Positions 6,732 to 12,859 of a stretch of 31,065 bases of DNA are shown piece after piece; the stretch's first letter is position 1; every line of letters begins with the position of its first letter. The stretch covers positions 1 to 31,065 of the forward strand of contig JAZUPW010000065.1 of assembly GCA_045605385.1 (NCBI GenBank), in the 5' to 3' direction. The notes under the pieces were generated by a model. The model did not search any database. It was not told the DNA's origin and worked only from the letters and a program-made list of their open reading frames with translations. A program made the translations under genes and the position numbers. The stretch is from SIG607 sp045605385. Lineage in GTDB: Bacteria > Bacillota > Clostridia > Oscillospirales > Acutalibacteraceae.

Positions 6732-7556
6732 CTAGTTAGAAATATAATCAAATATATTTTCGTAGTTTGTGCCGGTTGTTTCGTATTGATCTAAATCGTA
6801 GGATCTTTTTGCTGGGGGATTATAGTAGTTGCCATGTGTCGGTCGCCATTGTTTTAGTTTAACTGTGCCGTCCCTAATTGCCTGTTCTAAAATTAACATC
6901 TGTTCAAATTCGTCGCCGCCGGTTAGTTCAATTAATATATTTAGGCATTTGCGTAATGATTCGTTTGTTGTTGCTACCCTTGCATATTTTCGTATTTGCA
7001 AATAACTTTTCAATAACGCTCTTAGATCTTCGTTTTGGGTATGTTCTTCAATAATTTCATCAAATGTTTTTCTCTCTTTTTTTGCAACCGCTTTTTGCGG
7101 TCTTTCTTTCTTAAATAATATATGTGTTTTATTATCTGTGTTTATATCTGGTATAGGTCGAACAATTTCGTTAGCATGATCGCACAATTGTTGTAACTCG
7201 ATTGAACAATTTTGTGAACTCGATGTTTCTGCGGGTTTGCGGTGTTCTATAACCTCAAAACCCTTGTCCGTTAACGCGTACCAATTTGTTTGGTCATACG
7301 CCTTTTTGTTGAATTGTTTTTTTATAATTAATCCGTTATCAACCATTTTTTTCAATGTATAATCTACCTGACGTTCTGTCATGTACGGAAACAATTCGGC
7401 AAATGCTTTTTTGCTATTATACGTCCAATATCTACCCTCAATGTAATGTTTGTTGTTCGCCTTGTTTTTTTGAATCCAAAAATATAAATGTTTTAAAATA
7501 ATTGCCGTATTGATATCATACTTTTGCGCAATTTCGATATCGAAACTATGCTCCAT
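6732..7556 (-). CDS. Phage replication initiator (DnaD-like, winged helix)
   Basis: A 274-residue protein. Residues 1-105 form a winged-helix region: MEHSFDIEIAQKYDINTAI, then a helix with YFWIQKNKANNKHYIEG, then YNSKKAFAELFPYMTERQVDY and KKMVDNGLIIKK. The middle is a polar linker. The C-terminal part (about 180-240, DEIIEEHTQNEDLRALLKSY) resembles the helical tail of phage replication organisers. This layout is common in Bacillota phages and plasmids. The ATG at 7556 is chosen because AAGGGTGAT lies just upstream; the frame continues to 7649 but only through the structured leader. It is preceded by its own promoter and leader (7582-7726), so it is controlled separately from the 8947-9777 replication gene. 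Confidence 0.75.
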   Translation of the reverse strand: MEHSFDIEIAQKYDINTAIILKHLYFWIQKNKANNKHYIEGRYWTYNSKKAFAELFPYMTERQVDYTLKKMVDNGLIIKKQFNKKAYDQTNWYALTDKGFEVIEHRKPAETSSSQNCSIELQQLCDHANEIVRPIPDINTDNKTHILFKKERPQKAVAKKERKTFDEIIEEHTQNEDLRALLKSYLQIRKYARVATTNESLRKCLNILIELTGGDEFEQMLILEQAIRDGTVKLKQWRPTHGNYYNPPAKRSYDLDQYETTGTNYENIFDYISN

Positions 7557-7581
7557 AATTATCACCCTTTCAAATACAATA

Positions 7582-7726
7582 AAAACACCTTGTATTTGCA
7601 TACCGTCGAGATTTATTGTCGATGAGAACTCGACAATATACAAATACAAAGTGTTTTATCAAAAATATTCTTTTTTATTTACTCATCGACGTTTATATTA
7701 TACCTCAAAAATATCTGAATATTCAA
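7582..7726 (-). ncRNA. Structured 5' leader A with promoter (attenuator-like)
   Basis: On the minus strand a promoter (TTGAAT, 18 bases, TATAAT at 7702-7697) is followed at the predicted RNA 5' end by GTCGATGAG (7690-7682, segment 1). An outer stem of 17 pairs then joins 7657-7641 to 7598-7582, with one G-U that pairs only in this strand, and runs into UUUUU. Inside it TTGTCGA (7636-7630) pairs TCGACAA (7622-7616). Segment 1 is also complementary to CTCATCGAC (7626-7618), and GTCGAG (7634-7629) is complementary to CTCGAC (7610-7605). These pairings compete, as in an attenuator. The ribosome binding site of the replication gene lies about 15 bases downstream. A second copy lies at 13985-14133. 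Confidence 0.65.
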
Positions 7727-7803
7727 TATATTAAGCAAATATTAGTGTTAGATTGTTTCTCAACAATTTCTATTTAATTAATCTATTATGCACAAAAAAC
7801 TTT

Positions 7804-8067
7804 TTAGTCGTATTCGTCTACGTCAACTAATCCGTGTTTTGCTAATGATTTTATACCACTAATTATTTTTTCGGGCATTTCTTTGATTTTGCTAACTATT
7901 TCGGCCAGCGTTGTGCCCTGTCTATAACCTATAATACTAATCAATATTAAAAACAACCCCACGTTTTCATCACCTACCCTGTTTAGATCGTCAAAAAATT
8001 TACGGTTAAATACAATATGCTCATTTTCGATGTGATATTTATCTTTATGCCGTAAATATATTTTCAC
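7804..8067 (-). CDS. Small winged-helix-like hypothetical protein (87 aa)
   Basis: I do not recognise the family. The start is the GTG at 8067, since GGGGAG lies seven bases upstream; the frame extends to 8100 without such a site. The N-terminal third (KIYLRHKDKYHIENEHIVF) is basic and mixed. It is followed by a hydrophobic helix (NVGLFLILISIIGYRQ) and a C-terminal region (LAEIVSKIKEMPEKIISGI, then SLAKHGLVDVDEYD). The latter looks like the recognition helix and wing of a winged-helix domain, of the type used in replication or regulatory proteins. It sits alone between two noncoding stretches. Confidence 0.65.
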   Translation of the reverse strand: MKIYLRHKDKYHIENEHIVFNRKFFDDLNRVGDENVGLFLILISIIGYRQGTTLAEIVSKIKEMPEKIISGIKSLAKHGLVDVDEYD

Positions 8068-8099
8068 GTAATCACTCCCCTTTTTTAATAAAATTATCA

Positions 8100-8405
8100 A
8101 TTCGACATATTAATTTTAGTGCTCATATCCAAACTTTACCATTTTGTATTGTTTTCAATAGCCGATGTGATAGAATCTTAATTGCAAACGGTTTTTTTAG
8201 TCACGTTTTTATCCAAACCTGGGGTAAAACATCGCCTAACTAATTTCACGCCTAAAATCGCCGTTTTTTATTTAGCAACGTGAAACTTATAAAAGTTTCG
8301 CCACGTCGGTTATTGTGTTACTTTCTTCCTTTACTTATTACTGTACACAATAACTCTTTTTTTATTTTTATGGAATACTTGTTGGTTATTTTCTATGTTT
8401 TGCAT
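8100..8405. other. Intergenic stretch with repeat copy 2 and a hairpin
   Basis: About 305 bases without a gene lie between the early-operon terminator and the 7804-8067 gene. Besides the repeat at 8204-8271 it holds a perfect inverted repeat, GAAACTT-ATAA-AAGTTTC, at 8282-8299. A promoter for the downstream gene must lie here. I see TTGAAA and TTGGAT words on the minus strand but no well-spaced -10 partner. Confidence 0.5.
8204..8271 (-). repeat. 68-bp noncoding repeat, copy 2
   Basis: This is the partner of 6664-6731, with about 56 of 68 bases identical and no gaps. The core identical block is 21 bases and ends in six T on the plus strand. It precedes the 7804-8067 gene, as copy 1 precedes the repeat-protein gene, and both lie in the same orientation. 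Confidence 0.8.
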
Positions 8406-8433
8406 AAAAAAAAGAGGGATTTTTATCCCTCTT
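8406..8433 (-). terminator. Intrinsic terminator of the early replication operon
   Basis: On the minus strand AAGAGGGAT and ATCCCTCTT form a nine-pair stem with a four-base AAAA loop, followed by eight T including the stem end. The stop codon of the loader gene (8423-8425) lies in the loop and stem. It is a strong terminator. Confidence 0.9.
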
Positions 8434-8947
8434 GCCGCGTTTCTAGATATAACCGTGATATTTCCGGCAATAGATTTTTTTCCCGCTGGCGTGATATCAT
8501 TATTTTGTAACTACGGCTAAAATTTGATGTAACCACACTATTAATGGTTTTGACGTCCATTGTGGCCAAATTACGTAGTTGACCTGGGCTACCTACCAAT
8601 TGCTGCAAAATTGGGGGTAGTTTTTTAAATTCTGCGCCGGCATTGTATATGCTGTTTGATGCCGCTGCCAATATCATATTCATGGCCTCGGTTTCCGTTA
8701 ATTCGTCCGTTTCATCTGCTGTTAAGTTTTCCATTTCTTTGCGTATGTGCGCAATGGTGGGTGGATACTCGTTTTTTGCTATGTGTGCATATATTGCCGC
8801 CTCGACCAAATCATACGGTGCATTGCCTATAACGTTATGCCATAATTTAACCGCTACGGCTGCTTTTTCCGGTGTTTGATCTTTCCCAAAAAAATGATAC
8901 GCCTCATAGATAATTCCTAATAGTTTTGCCATTTCTTGTTTTGTCAT
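8423..8947 (-). CDS. Replicative helicase loader/inhibitor (G39P-like)
   Basis: A 174-residue protein whose N-terminal 75 residues (MTKQEMAKLLGIIYEAYHFF, VKLWHNVIGNAPYDLVEAAI, NEYPPTIAHIRKEM) match the layout of the SPP1 G39P family. Those proteins bring the replicative helicase to the origin complex and hold it inactive. The remainder (MNMILAAASNSIYNAGAEF, LPPILQQLVGSPGQL) is the extended helical half seen in phage homologues. The start ATG overlaps the upstream stop by one base (TAATG). No phage helicase gene is visible in this window, so the host DnaB helicase is the likely partner. Confidence 0.8.
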   Translation of the reverse strand: MTKQEMAKLLGIIYEAYHFFGKDQTPEKAAVAVKLWHNVIGNAPYDLVEAAIYAHIAKNEYPPTIAHIRKEMENLTADETDELTETEAMNMILAAASNSIYNAGAEFKKLPPILQQLVGSPGQLRNLATMDVKTINSVVTSNFSRSYKIMISRQREKNLLPEISRLYLETRQEG

Positions 8948-9777
8948 TATTCGTCACCCATTTCCAGGGCCAATGCCACAAATGGATTATTCGGATTTTT
9001 TTCTATTTTTTTGGTTTTATTCGTATAATTTCCCTCTATTACTTTTACGGCGTTTTCTTCTTTAATTAGCCAATCAAAATTTGCACTCCAATTGTTTTTA
9101 TTTTCGCCTTTTAGAAAACTGGAATTTTCGGCGTTTATAAAAATTGTTTTCATATCTTCAATCGTATAACCTAATCTGATTAGTTTTATTATTGCCTCTT
9201 TTCTTTTAGGGGTTACGCTTTTTACTTTTGGCAGTGATATGCATATGCCATTATATAGTTCTGCCACGGTTTTATATGCCAACTCTAACTCTTTATTTTT
9301 TTCTAAATCTTTTTCTTTTTCTTGCTCTTTTTCTTTATCTTTCTCTGTGTAACCGCTTGGTAACGCCGGGGTAACGCTGTTACCGTTTAATTTGTTTTGC
9401 TTTTCTCGCGCCCTTTTGTTGCGCATTAACTGGGCCTTGTTGGTTTCGCTGCCTACCATTTGTTCTAGTTCCGGCAAATATATCGCGCCGTTTTCTAATA
9501 CGTCTATTAATCCAATACGTTTATACAGTTCTAGTGCTACTAGTACCGTGTCATGATCTGTATTTGTCATTTTAGATAGTGTTTGCGCATCGTACGGCAA
9601 TAACATACTACCAACTTTACGGATCAATATGCCGTTTGTCTTTATCGATTTTAGGCATAGTTTTAAGTATAACAGGCTGTAATCCTTGCCTTTTGGCTGT
9701 TCCTCTAGCCACGCCATTGTGTCACTTTCGAAAAAATCCTCTTTTAACTTAAGCCAAAAAAATCGTTTATTGCTCAT
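8947..9777 (-). CDS. Phage replisome organiser (DnaD-like initiator)
   Basis: A 276-residue protein. Residues 1-115 match the phage replisome organiser N-terminal winged-helix domain: KRFFWLKLKEDFFESDTMAW, DYSLLYLKLCLKSIKTNGIL, LSKMTNTDHDTVLVALELYK, RIGLIDVLENGAIYLPEL. Next is a highly charged linker of alternating Lys/Glu (about 145-165). The C-terminal region (about 185-245, SVTPKRKEAIIKLIRLGYT, NWSANFDWLIKEENAVKVIEG) matches DnaD-type C-termini with the YxxxIxxWxx-like NWxxxFxWL motif. It binds the phage origin and recruits the helicase loader encoded directly downstream. It overlaps the upstream gene by 11 bases. Confidence 0.85.
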   Translation of the reverse strand: MSNKRFFWLKLKEDFFESDTMAWLEEQPKGKDYSLLYLKLCLKSIKTNGILIRKVGSMLLPYDAQTLSKMTNTDHDTVLVALELYKRIGLIDVLENGAIYLPELEQMVGSETNKAQLMRNKRAREKQNKLNGNSVTPALPSGYTEKDKEKEQEKEKDLEKNKELELAYKTVAELYNGICISLPKVKSVTPKRKEAIIKLIRLGYTIEDMKTIFINAENSSFLKGENKNNWSANFDWLIKEENAVKVIEGNYTNKTKKIEKNPNNPFVALALEMGDE

Positions 9778-9997
9778 GGTTTTGTTCCCCCGCGCCCATT
9801 ATTAGTTCAAATAATTCGTTTTTTGGCATATGTATTGCTGCGCCAATTTTTAGCCACGTTTTTAGCGTTGGCACTCTGCGCCCCGCTTCCACCATTGCGT
9901 AATAACTGCGACTAATCCCCGCTGCATCTGCAACGTCCTGTTGTGTTAATGCTATGGATTTACGTTTTTTAATGATTGTTGTGCGTTTCATTTTCAT
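9767..9997 (-). CDS. Cro-like XRE-family regulator
   Basis: A 76-residue protein, almost all one XRE helix-turn-helix: IKKRKSIALTQQDVADAAGI (about 9-28) then SRSYYAMVEAGRRVPTLKTW (29-48), followed by IGAAIHMPKNELFELIM. It lies in the early operon behind the excisionase-like gene and is divergent from the repressor, so a Cro-like role in shutting off the repressor promoter is likely. It overlaps the upstream gene by 29 bases. The N-terminus is very basic (KMKRTTIIKKRK). Confidence 0.8.
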   Translation of the reverse strand: MKMKRTTIIKKRKSIALTQQDVADAAGISRSYYAMVEAGRRVPTLKTWLKIGAAIHMPKNELFELIMGAGEQNHEQ

Positions 9998-10178
9998 CCC
10001 CCGTTTTGCCGATGTATTGATTTAATAGATGCCGTGATATGTGGTAATTCCACCGCCCCGGTGTTAGTTGCACCGCTACGCCTATTGGTAATATTTTTTG
10101 TTGCAATGCCACCCGCACAAATTGTGCCGATTTACCTAATGTTTTTGCCGCTTCGTTTACTGTTACATTCGGGCACAT
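9969..10178 (-). CDS. Excisionase/HTH DNA-binding protein
   Basis: A 69-residue protein with a helix-turn-helix of the MerR/excisionase type: VNEAAKTLGKSAQFVRVALQ at 7-26, then the wing PGRWNYHISRHLLNQYIG at 45-62. Proteins of this size and fold as first early gene are usually excisionases or early regulators. The first ATG follows AAAGGAGCGAG with good spacing. It is the first gene of the early operon driven by the promoter at 10269-10297. Which of the two roles applies cannot be told from sequence alone. Confidence 0.7.
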   Translation of the reverse strand: MCPNVTVNEAAKTLGKSAQFVRVALQQKILPIGVAVQLTPGRWNYHISRHLLNQYIGKTGDENETHNNH

Positions 10179-10388
10179 ATTTCTCGCTCCTTTACACTTT
10201 CTTTTACTTAGTCTCTTTTAGAGACATACTGCACAAAAAAATAATGGGTTTTCGTCCCCTTATGTGACACTCTACAATCTTTGTCTCCTAAAGTCAACAA
10301 ATATGTGTCATTTGTGTACAATTAGAGACATGTTGCAATATAATGTAATTGTCCTGTGACAAATCTAATATAGGGATGTGATAAAATC
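10179..10388. promoter_or_regulatory. Divergent early/lysogenic control region with operators
   Basis: The early promoter on the minus strand is TTGACT at 10297-10292, a 17-base spacer, and TAGAGT at 10274-10269. Repressor-gene transcription goes right; its promoter is less clear (TATAAT at 10339-10344 with a weak -35). Operator-like repeats are dense. TAGAGACA occurs at 10219-10226 and 10323-10330, the related TTTAGGAGACAA is on the minus strand at 10292-10281, and GTCTC-TTTTA-GAGAC forms a perfect inverted repeat at 10211-10225. A second word, TGTGACA, occurs at 10263-10269 and 10355-10361. One copy overlaps the early -10 and one lies inside the spacer, consistent with repression of the early promoter. 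Confidence 0.75.
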
Positions 10389-10775
10389 GTGAATGATTTA
10401 GGGCAAAAAATCAAACATTTGCGTACCATGCGCAAATTAACGCAACATGATGTTGCCGAAAAAATGGGTGTGGCGCGTAATACTGTTTCGCAATGGGAAA
10501 CCGGTGAACGCAAAATGAGTGCCGAACAACTAATTAAATTCGCGCAAATAGTGCACGTTACAATGGATTATTTTGATGAAATACCGCTAGATGAAAATTT
10601 ATTTAATTTACTAGGCAAATTATCCGCGTTTTTTGCAAATAATGAAATACCCGCCGCCGATAAGGATAAAACATACCAGGATATCATGCGTTTATACCTA
10701 AAATCAAAAGAGTATGAATATGCCCCGGAACAAAAAGGGGTGGTGAAAATTGATAATAAAACTAAACCATATTGA
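10389..10775 (+). CDS. CI-like lysogeny repressor (XRE family)
   Basis: A 128-residue protein with a canonical XRE helix-turn-helix near residues 5-60: LGQKIKHLRTMRKLTQHDVA, EKMGVARNTVSQWETGERKM, QLIKFAQIVHVTMDYF. The remaining 65 residues are helical and lack the Ser-Lys peptidase found in LexA-like repressors, so induction would not be by self-cleavage. The start is GTG at 10389 with AGGGATG upstream. It is divergent from the excisionase and Cro-like genes, the usual place for the repressor. Its end holds the ribosome binding site (GGGGTGGTG) of the next gene, so the two are translationally coupled. Confidence 0.85.
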   Translation: MNDLGQKIKHLRTMRKLTQHDVAEKMGVARNTVSQWETGERKMSAEQLIKFAQIVHVTMDYFDEIPLDENLFNLLGKLSAFFANNEIPAADKDKTYQDIMRLYLKSKEYEYAPEQKGVVKIDNKTKPY

Positions 10776-11043
10776 TAATTTGACGGATGCGCCCGGCCAA
10801 ATTGATAACCGCACCGATTACATTAATGTGTATAGGCTGCCGTATTCCGATGATTTAATTGCATATTTTATACGGTCACGCAACGGCACGGCATTAATGA
10901 TCAATGATACATTAACGGCCGATGACCAGGCGCGCGCAATATCTATAGTCAAAAAAAATATTAAAAAATGTGGCATAACCAACATGGGCCTAATCCGTGG
11001 CAACTGGCAATATGTTTGCGGTGGCCCGTGTTGTGCATCATAA
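10750..11043 (+). CDS. Small protein between repressor and integrase (ImmA position, no protease motif)
   Basis: A 97-residue protein. The start is TTG at 10750 with GGGGTGGTG four bases before it, inside the repressor gene. In many Bacillota prophages an ImmA-type metalloprotease (HEXXH) that cleaves the repressor sits here. The middle of this product (VYRLPYSDDLIAYFIRSRNG, MINDTLTADDQARAISIV) recalls the start of that family, but no HEXXH is present: the corresponding helix reads SIVKKNIKKCG. It ends in a Cys-rich tail (VCGGPCCAS). It may be an ImmA remnant that kept a partner-binding role, or something unrelated. Function is open. Confidence 0.6.
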   Translation: MIIKLNHIDNLTDAPGQIDNRTDYINVYRLPYSDDLIAYFIRSRNGTALMINDTLTADDQARAISIVKKNIKKCGITNMGLIRGNWQYVCGGPCCAS

Positions 11044-11064
11044 AAAAGAGAGTGTGATTAAACA

Positions 11065-12144
11065 TTGCGACACCCGAACGGATTCGGTGGTATACGTAAA
11101 CTTTCCGGCAATCGTCGCCGCCCGTGGCAAGTTAGATTAACTGCCGGCTGGCGTATAGACGGCGAACGCGCAAAACAAATTTATAGTACCCTGGGATATT
11201 ATGAGACTCGTGCCGCTGCATTAATGGCCCTGGCCGAATATAACCGCGCCCCGTATGATTTAGATTCCGGCAAAATTACGTTTGCCGATATCTATAATAT
11301 TTTATGGGATCAACAATTTTCTAAAATGGGCAAATCATCTGTTGCATCTTACCGCGCTGCATATAAAAAATGTGAGCCGCTGCATAATATGCCGCTCAAA
11401 TCGATAAAAAAAGCGCACATGCAAGAAATTATGAAAAACACGGCCGATATGTCTAAGGCATCGCAAAACGCAATAAAAGTGCTACTCAAGGCAATTTTTA
11501 AATACGGGGTCGAAAATGATATAGTTGTCAAGGATTATTCGGCTTTCGTAGAAATAACCGCCGAACATAAAGATAGCACCCGTAAACCGTTTGCGGATGC
11601 TGAAATAAAAATGCTATGGAATAAAATTGATTATGTAGTTTCCCCCGATAGTCCCGGGGTTTTGGGTCAACCGCTAATCGATACAATTTTGATTATGATT
11701 TATACCGGCGTGCGTGTGAGTGAGCTGTTGGATATAAAAATCGAACATATTAATTTAAACGATCGGTATATAGATTTACATGGTACTAAAACACGGGCCG
11801 CACGGCGTATAGTGCCAATCCATAAAGATATTTTGCCGCTAATCACAAAACGTATGGCGCTACAAAATAGTGAGTATTTAATACCTGGCAACGATAACGG
11901 GCGTATTAGTTATTCGACGTATAAATACACGTTTTTCGATAAACTGATTAAAAAACTAAAAATAAAACATAATCCGCATGATTGCCGGCATACGTTTGCA
12001 ACATATGCATCGCGCAGCCGTATGGATCAACTGGCCATAAAACGCATTATGGGGCATACATCCCGGGATTTGACCCTGGATACATACACCCATAGTTTTA
12101 TAGCTGATTTAGTTTTAGAAATAGATAAATTTAAAATTTTTTAG
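11065..12144 (+). CDS. int: Tyrosine recombinase integrase
   Basis: A 359-residue phage integrase that joins attP to attB and, with an excisionase, reverses it. It has an N-terminal arm-binding domain (NGFGGIRKLSGNRRRPWQVR, about 5-24), a SAM-like core-binding domain (about 70-155), and a catalytic domain with the family residues: Arg217 in TGVRVSEL, His305-x-x-Arg308 in PHDCRHTFA, His331 in IMGHTS and the nucleophile Tyr341 in LDTYTH. The start is TTG at 11065 with a weak AGAGAG upstream, so an alternative start cannot be excluded. An intrinsic terminator follows immediately. It is full length and intact. Confidence 0.95.
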   Translation: MRHPNGFGGIRKLSGNRRRPWQVRLTAGWRIDGERAKQIYSTLGYYETRAAALMALAEYNRAPYDLDSGKITFADIYNILWDQQFSKMGKSSVASYRAAYKKCEPLHNMPLKSIKKAHMQEIMKNTADMSKASQNAIKVLLKAIFKYGVENDIVVKDYSAFVEITAEHKDSTRKPFADAEIKMLWNKIDYVVSPDSPGVLGQPLIDTILIMIYTGVRVSELLDIKIEHINLNDRYIDLHGTKTRAARRIVPIHKDILPLITKRMALQNSEYLIPGNDNGRISYSTYKYTFFDKLIKKLKIKHNPHDCRHTFATYASRSRMDQLAIKRIMGHTSRDLTLDTYTHSFIADLVLEIDKFKIF

Positions 12145-12170
12145 TGGGCCACCGGCACACTATTTTTTTT
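12144..12170 (+). terminator. Intrinsic terminator of the integrase
   Basis: GTGGGCC and GGCACAC form a stem with one mismatch and a three-base ACC loop, followed by TA and eight T. It begins at the last base of the integrase stop codon, between the convergent integrase and SSB genes. Confidence 0.7.
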
Positions 12171-12172
12171 GC

Positions 12173-12535
12173 CTAAAATGGCAAATCATCCGTAAAATCG
12201 ACGGGCGCACCAAAATCATTTTGCTGGGCCGGGGCATCCTGTTTTTTACTGCCACAAAAATGTATTTGTTCGGCAACTACTTCGGTTGCTGTTCTTTTTT
12301 CGCCGTTTACCTCATATTCACGCACATCTAACCGGCCGGTAATTCCTATCATTTCGCCTTTACCGCAATATTTTGTTATTAGTTCCGCTGTCTTGTTCCA
12401 TGCAACAATCCGGATCCAATTTGTTTTATCCCGATTTTTAACCGCTAAATTAAAACTAGTTACGCTGTTTCCGCTGTCTAATGTTTTTAGTTCCGGCTGC
12501 ATACCGATGCGCCCGATCAAATTTATTTGATTCAT
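12173..12535 (-). CDS. ssb: Single-stranded DNA-binding protein
   Basis: A 120-residue SSB. An OB-fold spans about residues 1-100: MNQINLIGRIGMQPELKTLD, VTSFNLAVKNRDKTNWIRIV, YCGKGEMIGITGRLDVREYE. It ends in a short acidic tail with the partner-binding tip DDLPF. It coats single-stranded DNA in replication and recombination. The start has GGAG at good spacing. The gene lies apart from the replication operon, beside the integrase and the toxin-antitoxin candidate. Its promoter is not clear; TATAAA on the minus strand near 12575 overlaps the small-RNA promoter on the other strand. Confidence 0.92.
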   Translation of the reverse strand: MNQINLIGRIGMQPELKTLDSGNSVTSFNLAVKNRDKTNWIRIVAWNKTAELITKYCGKGEMIGITGRLDVREYEVNGEKRTATEVVAEQIHFCGSKKQDAPAQQNDFGAPVDFTDDLPF

Positions 12536-12550
12536 ATTTTTCTCCTTAAT

Positions 12551-12671
12551 TTGACTTTTTTTTACATATTTATATAATTAGTGATAGGATGCACCGTTCG
12601 AAAAACGGCTAGCCCTCAAAAAGTTTTGTTTTAAAATAACCGACTTTTTGGAACAGGACGGTTATTTTTTT
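12551..12671 (+). ncRNA. Candidate antitoxin small RNA with promoter and terminator
   Basis: The promoter is TTGACT at 12551-12556, 16 bases, TATAAT at 12573-12578. RNA should begin near 12585 and end at the terminator 12633-12671, about 87 bases. It has no convincing open frame (a seven-codon ATG frame only). It contains a CCGTT-CGAAA-AACGG hairpin (12594-12608) and the palindromic GGCTAGCC. Its 3' part is fully antisense to the end of the 26-residue toxin gene. The word AGTGATAGGAT (12580-12590) and then CGGCTAGCCC (12606-12615) recur, in the same order, at the start of the facing toxin transcript. Confidence 0.6.
12633..12671. terminator. Bidirectional terminator between toxin and small RNA
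   Basis: AAAATAACCG (12633-12642) and CGGTTATTTT (12659-12668) form a ten-pair stem with flanking A and T runs that permit termination both ways. The toxin stop codon lies within the stem (12662-12664). CAAAAAGT (12617-12624) can also pair with ACTTTTTG (12643-12650), which would compete with the loop. Confidence 0.75.
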
Positions 12672-12742
12672 ATGTCTAAAATATTATTTACAATTGCCAA
12701 CTGGCATATAAAATACATTGTTAAAATAATAATTCCTGTCAT
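12662..12742 (-). CDS. Candidate type I toxin, 26-residue membrane peptide
   Basis: A tiny gene from ATG at 12742 to TAA at 12662. The peptide begins MTGIIILTMYFICQLAIV, forms a single hydrophobic helix, and ends in a charged DIKK tail, the shape of Fst/Ldr/TxpA-like toxins, though it is not clearly similar to any by sequence. GGGGGTG lies five bases upstream, and that site is in the 3' arm of a CCCCAAT/ATTGGGG hairpin (12765-12751), which would block translation as in known type I toxin messages. The stop codon is in a bidirectional terminator shared with the facing small RNA. Confidence 0.55.
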   Translation of the reverse strand: MTGIIILTMYFICQLAIVNNILDIKK

Positions 12743-12745
12743 AAT

Positions 12746-12837
12746 CCCACCCCCAATCATTGGGGTATGGGCTAACCGTCATCCTGTGGCTGATCCTATC
12801 ACTATTTTAGTATATCATATTTTTGACTTTTTTTTAC
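12746..12837 (-). promoter_or_regulatory. Toxin promoter and structured leader
   Basis: On the minus strand there is an extended -10, TGaTATACT (TATACT at 12814-12809), with no good -35. Downstream follow AGTGATAGGAT (12803-12793) and CGGTTAGCCC (12778-12769), which match the start of the facing small RNA in order and spacing. GGTTAGCC can pair with the palindromic GGCTAGCC of the small RNA with one G-U. The hairpin at 12765-12751 covers the ribosome binding site. Confidence 0.55.
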
Positions 12838-12850
12838 ATATCAGTATAAT
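12823..12850 (+). promoter_or_regulatory. Second copy of the small-RNA promoter
   Basis: TTGACT (12823-12828), seven T, ACATAT and TATAAT (12845-12850) with a 16-base spacer repeat 12551-12578 almost exactly. It points right, away from the toxin gene. Transcription would start near 12857. A GCCAAC/GTTGGC hairpin follows (12858-12884), and short frames near 12901-12990 are not convincing genes. Confidence 0.6.
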
Positions 12851-12859
12851 CAATTATGC

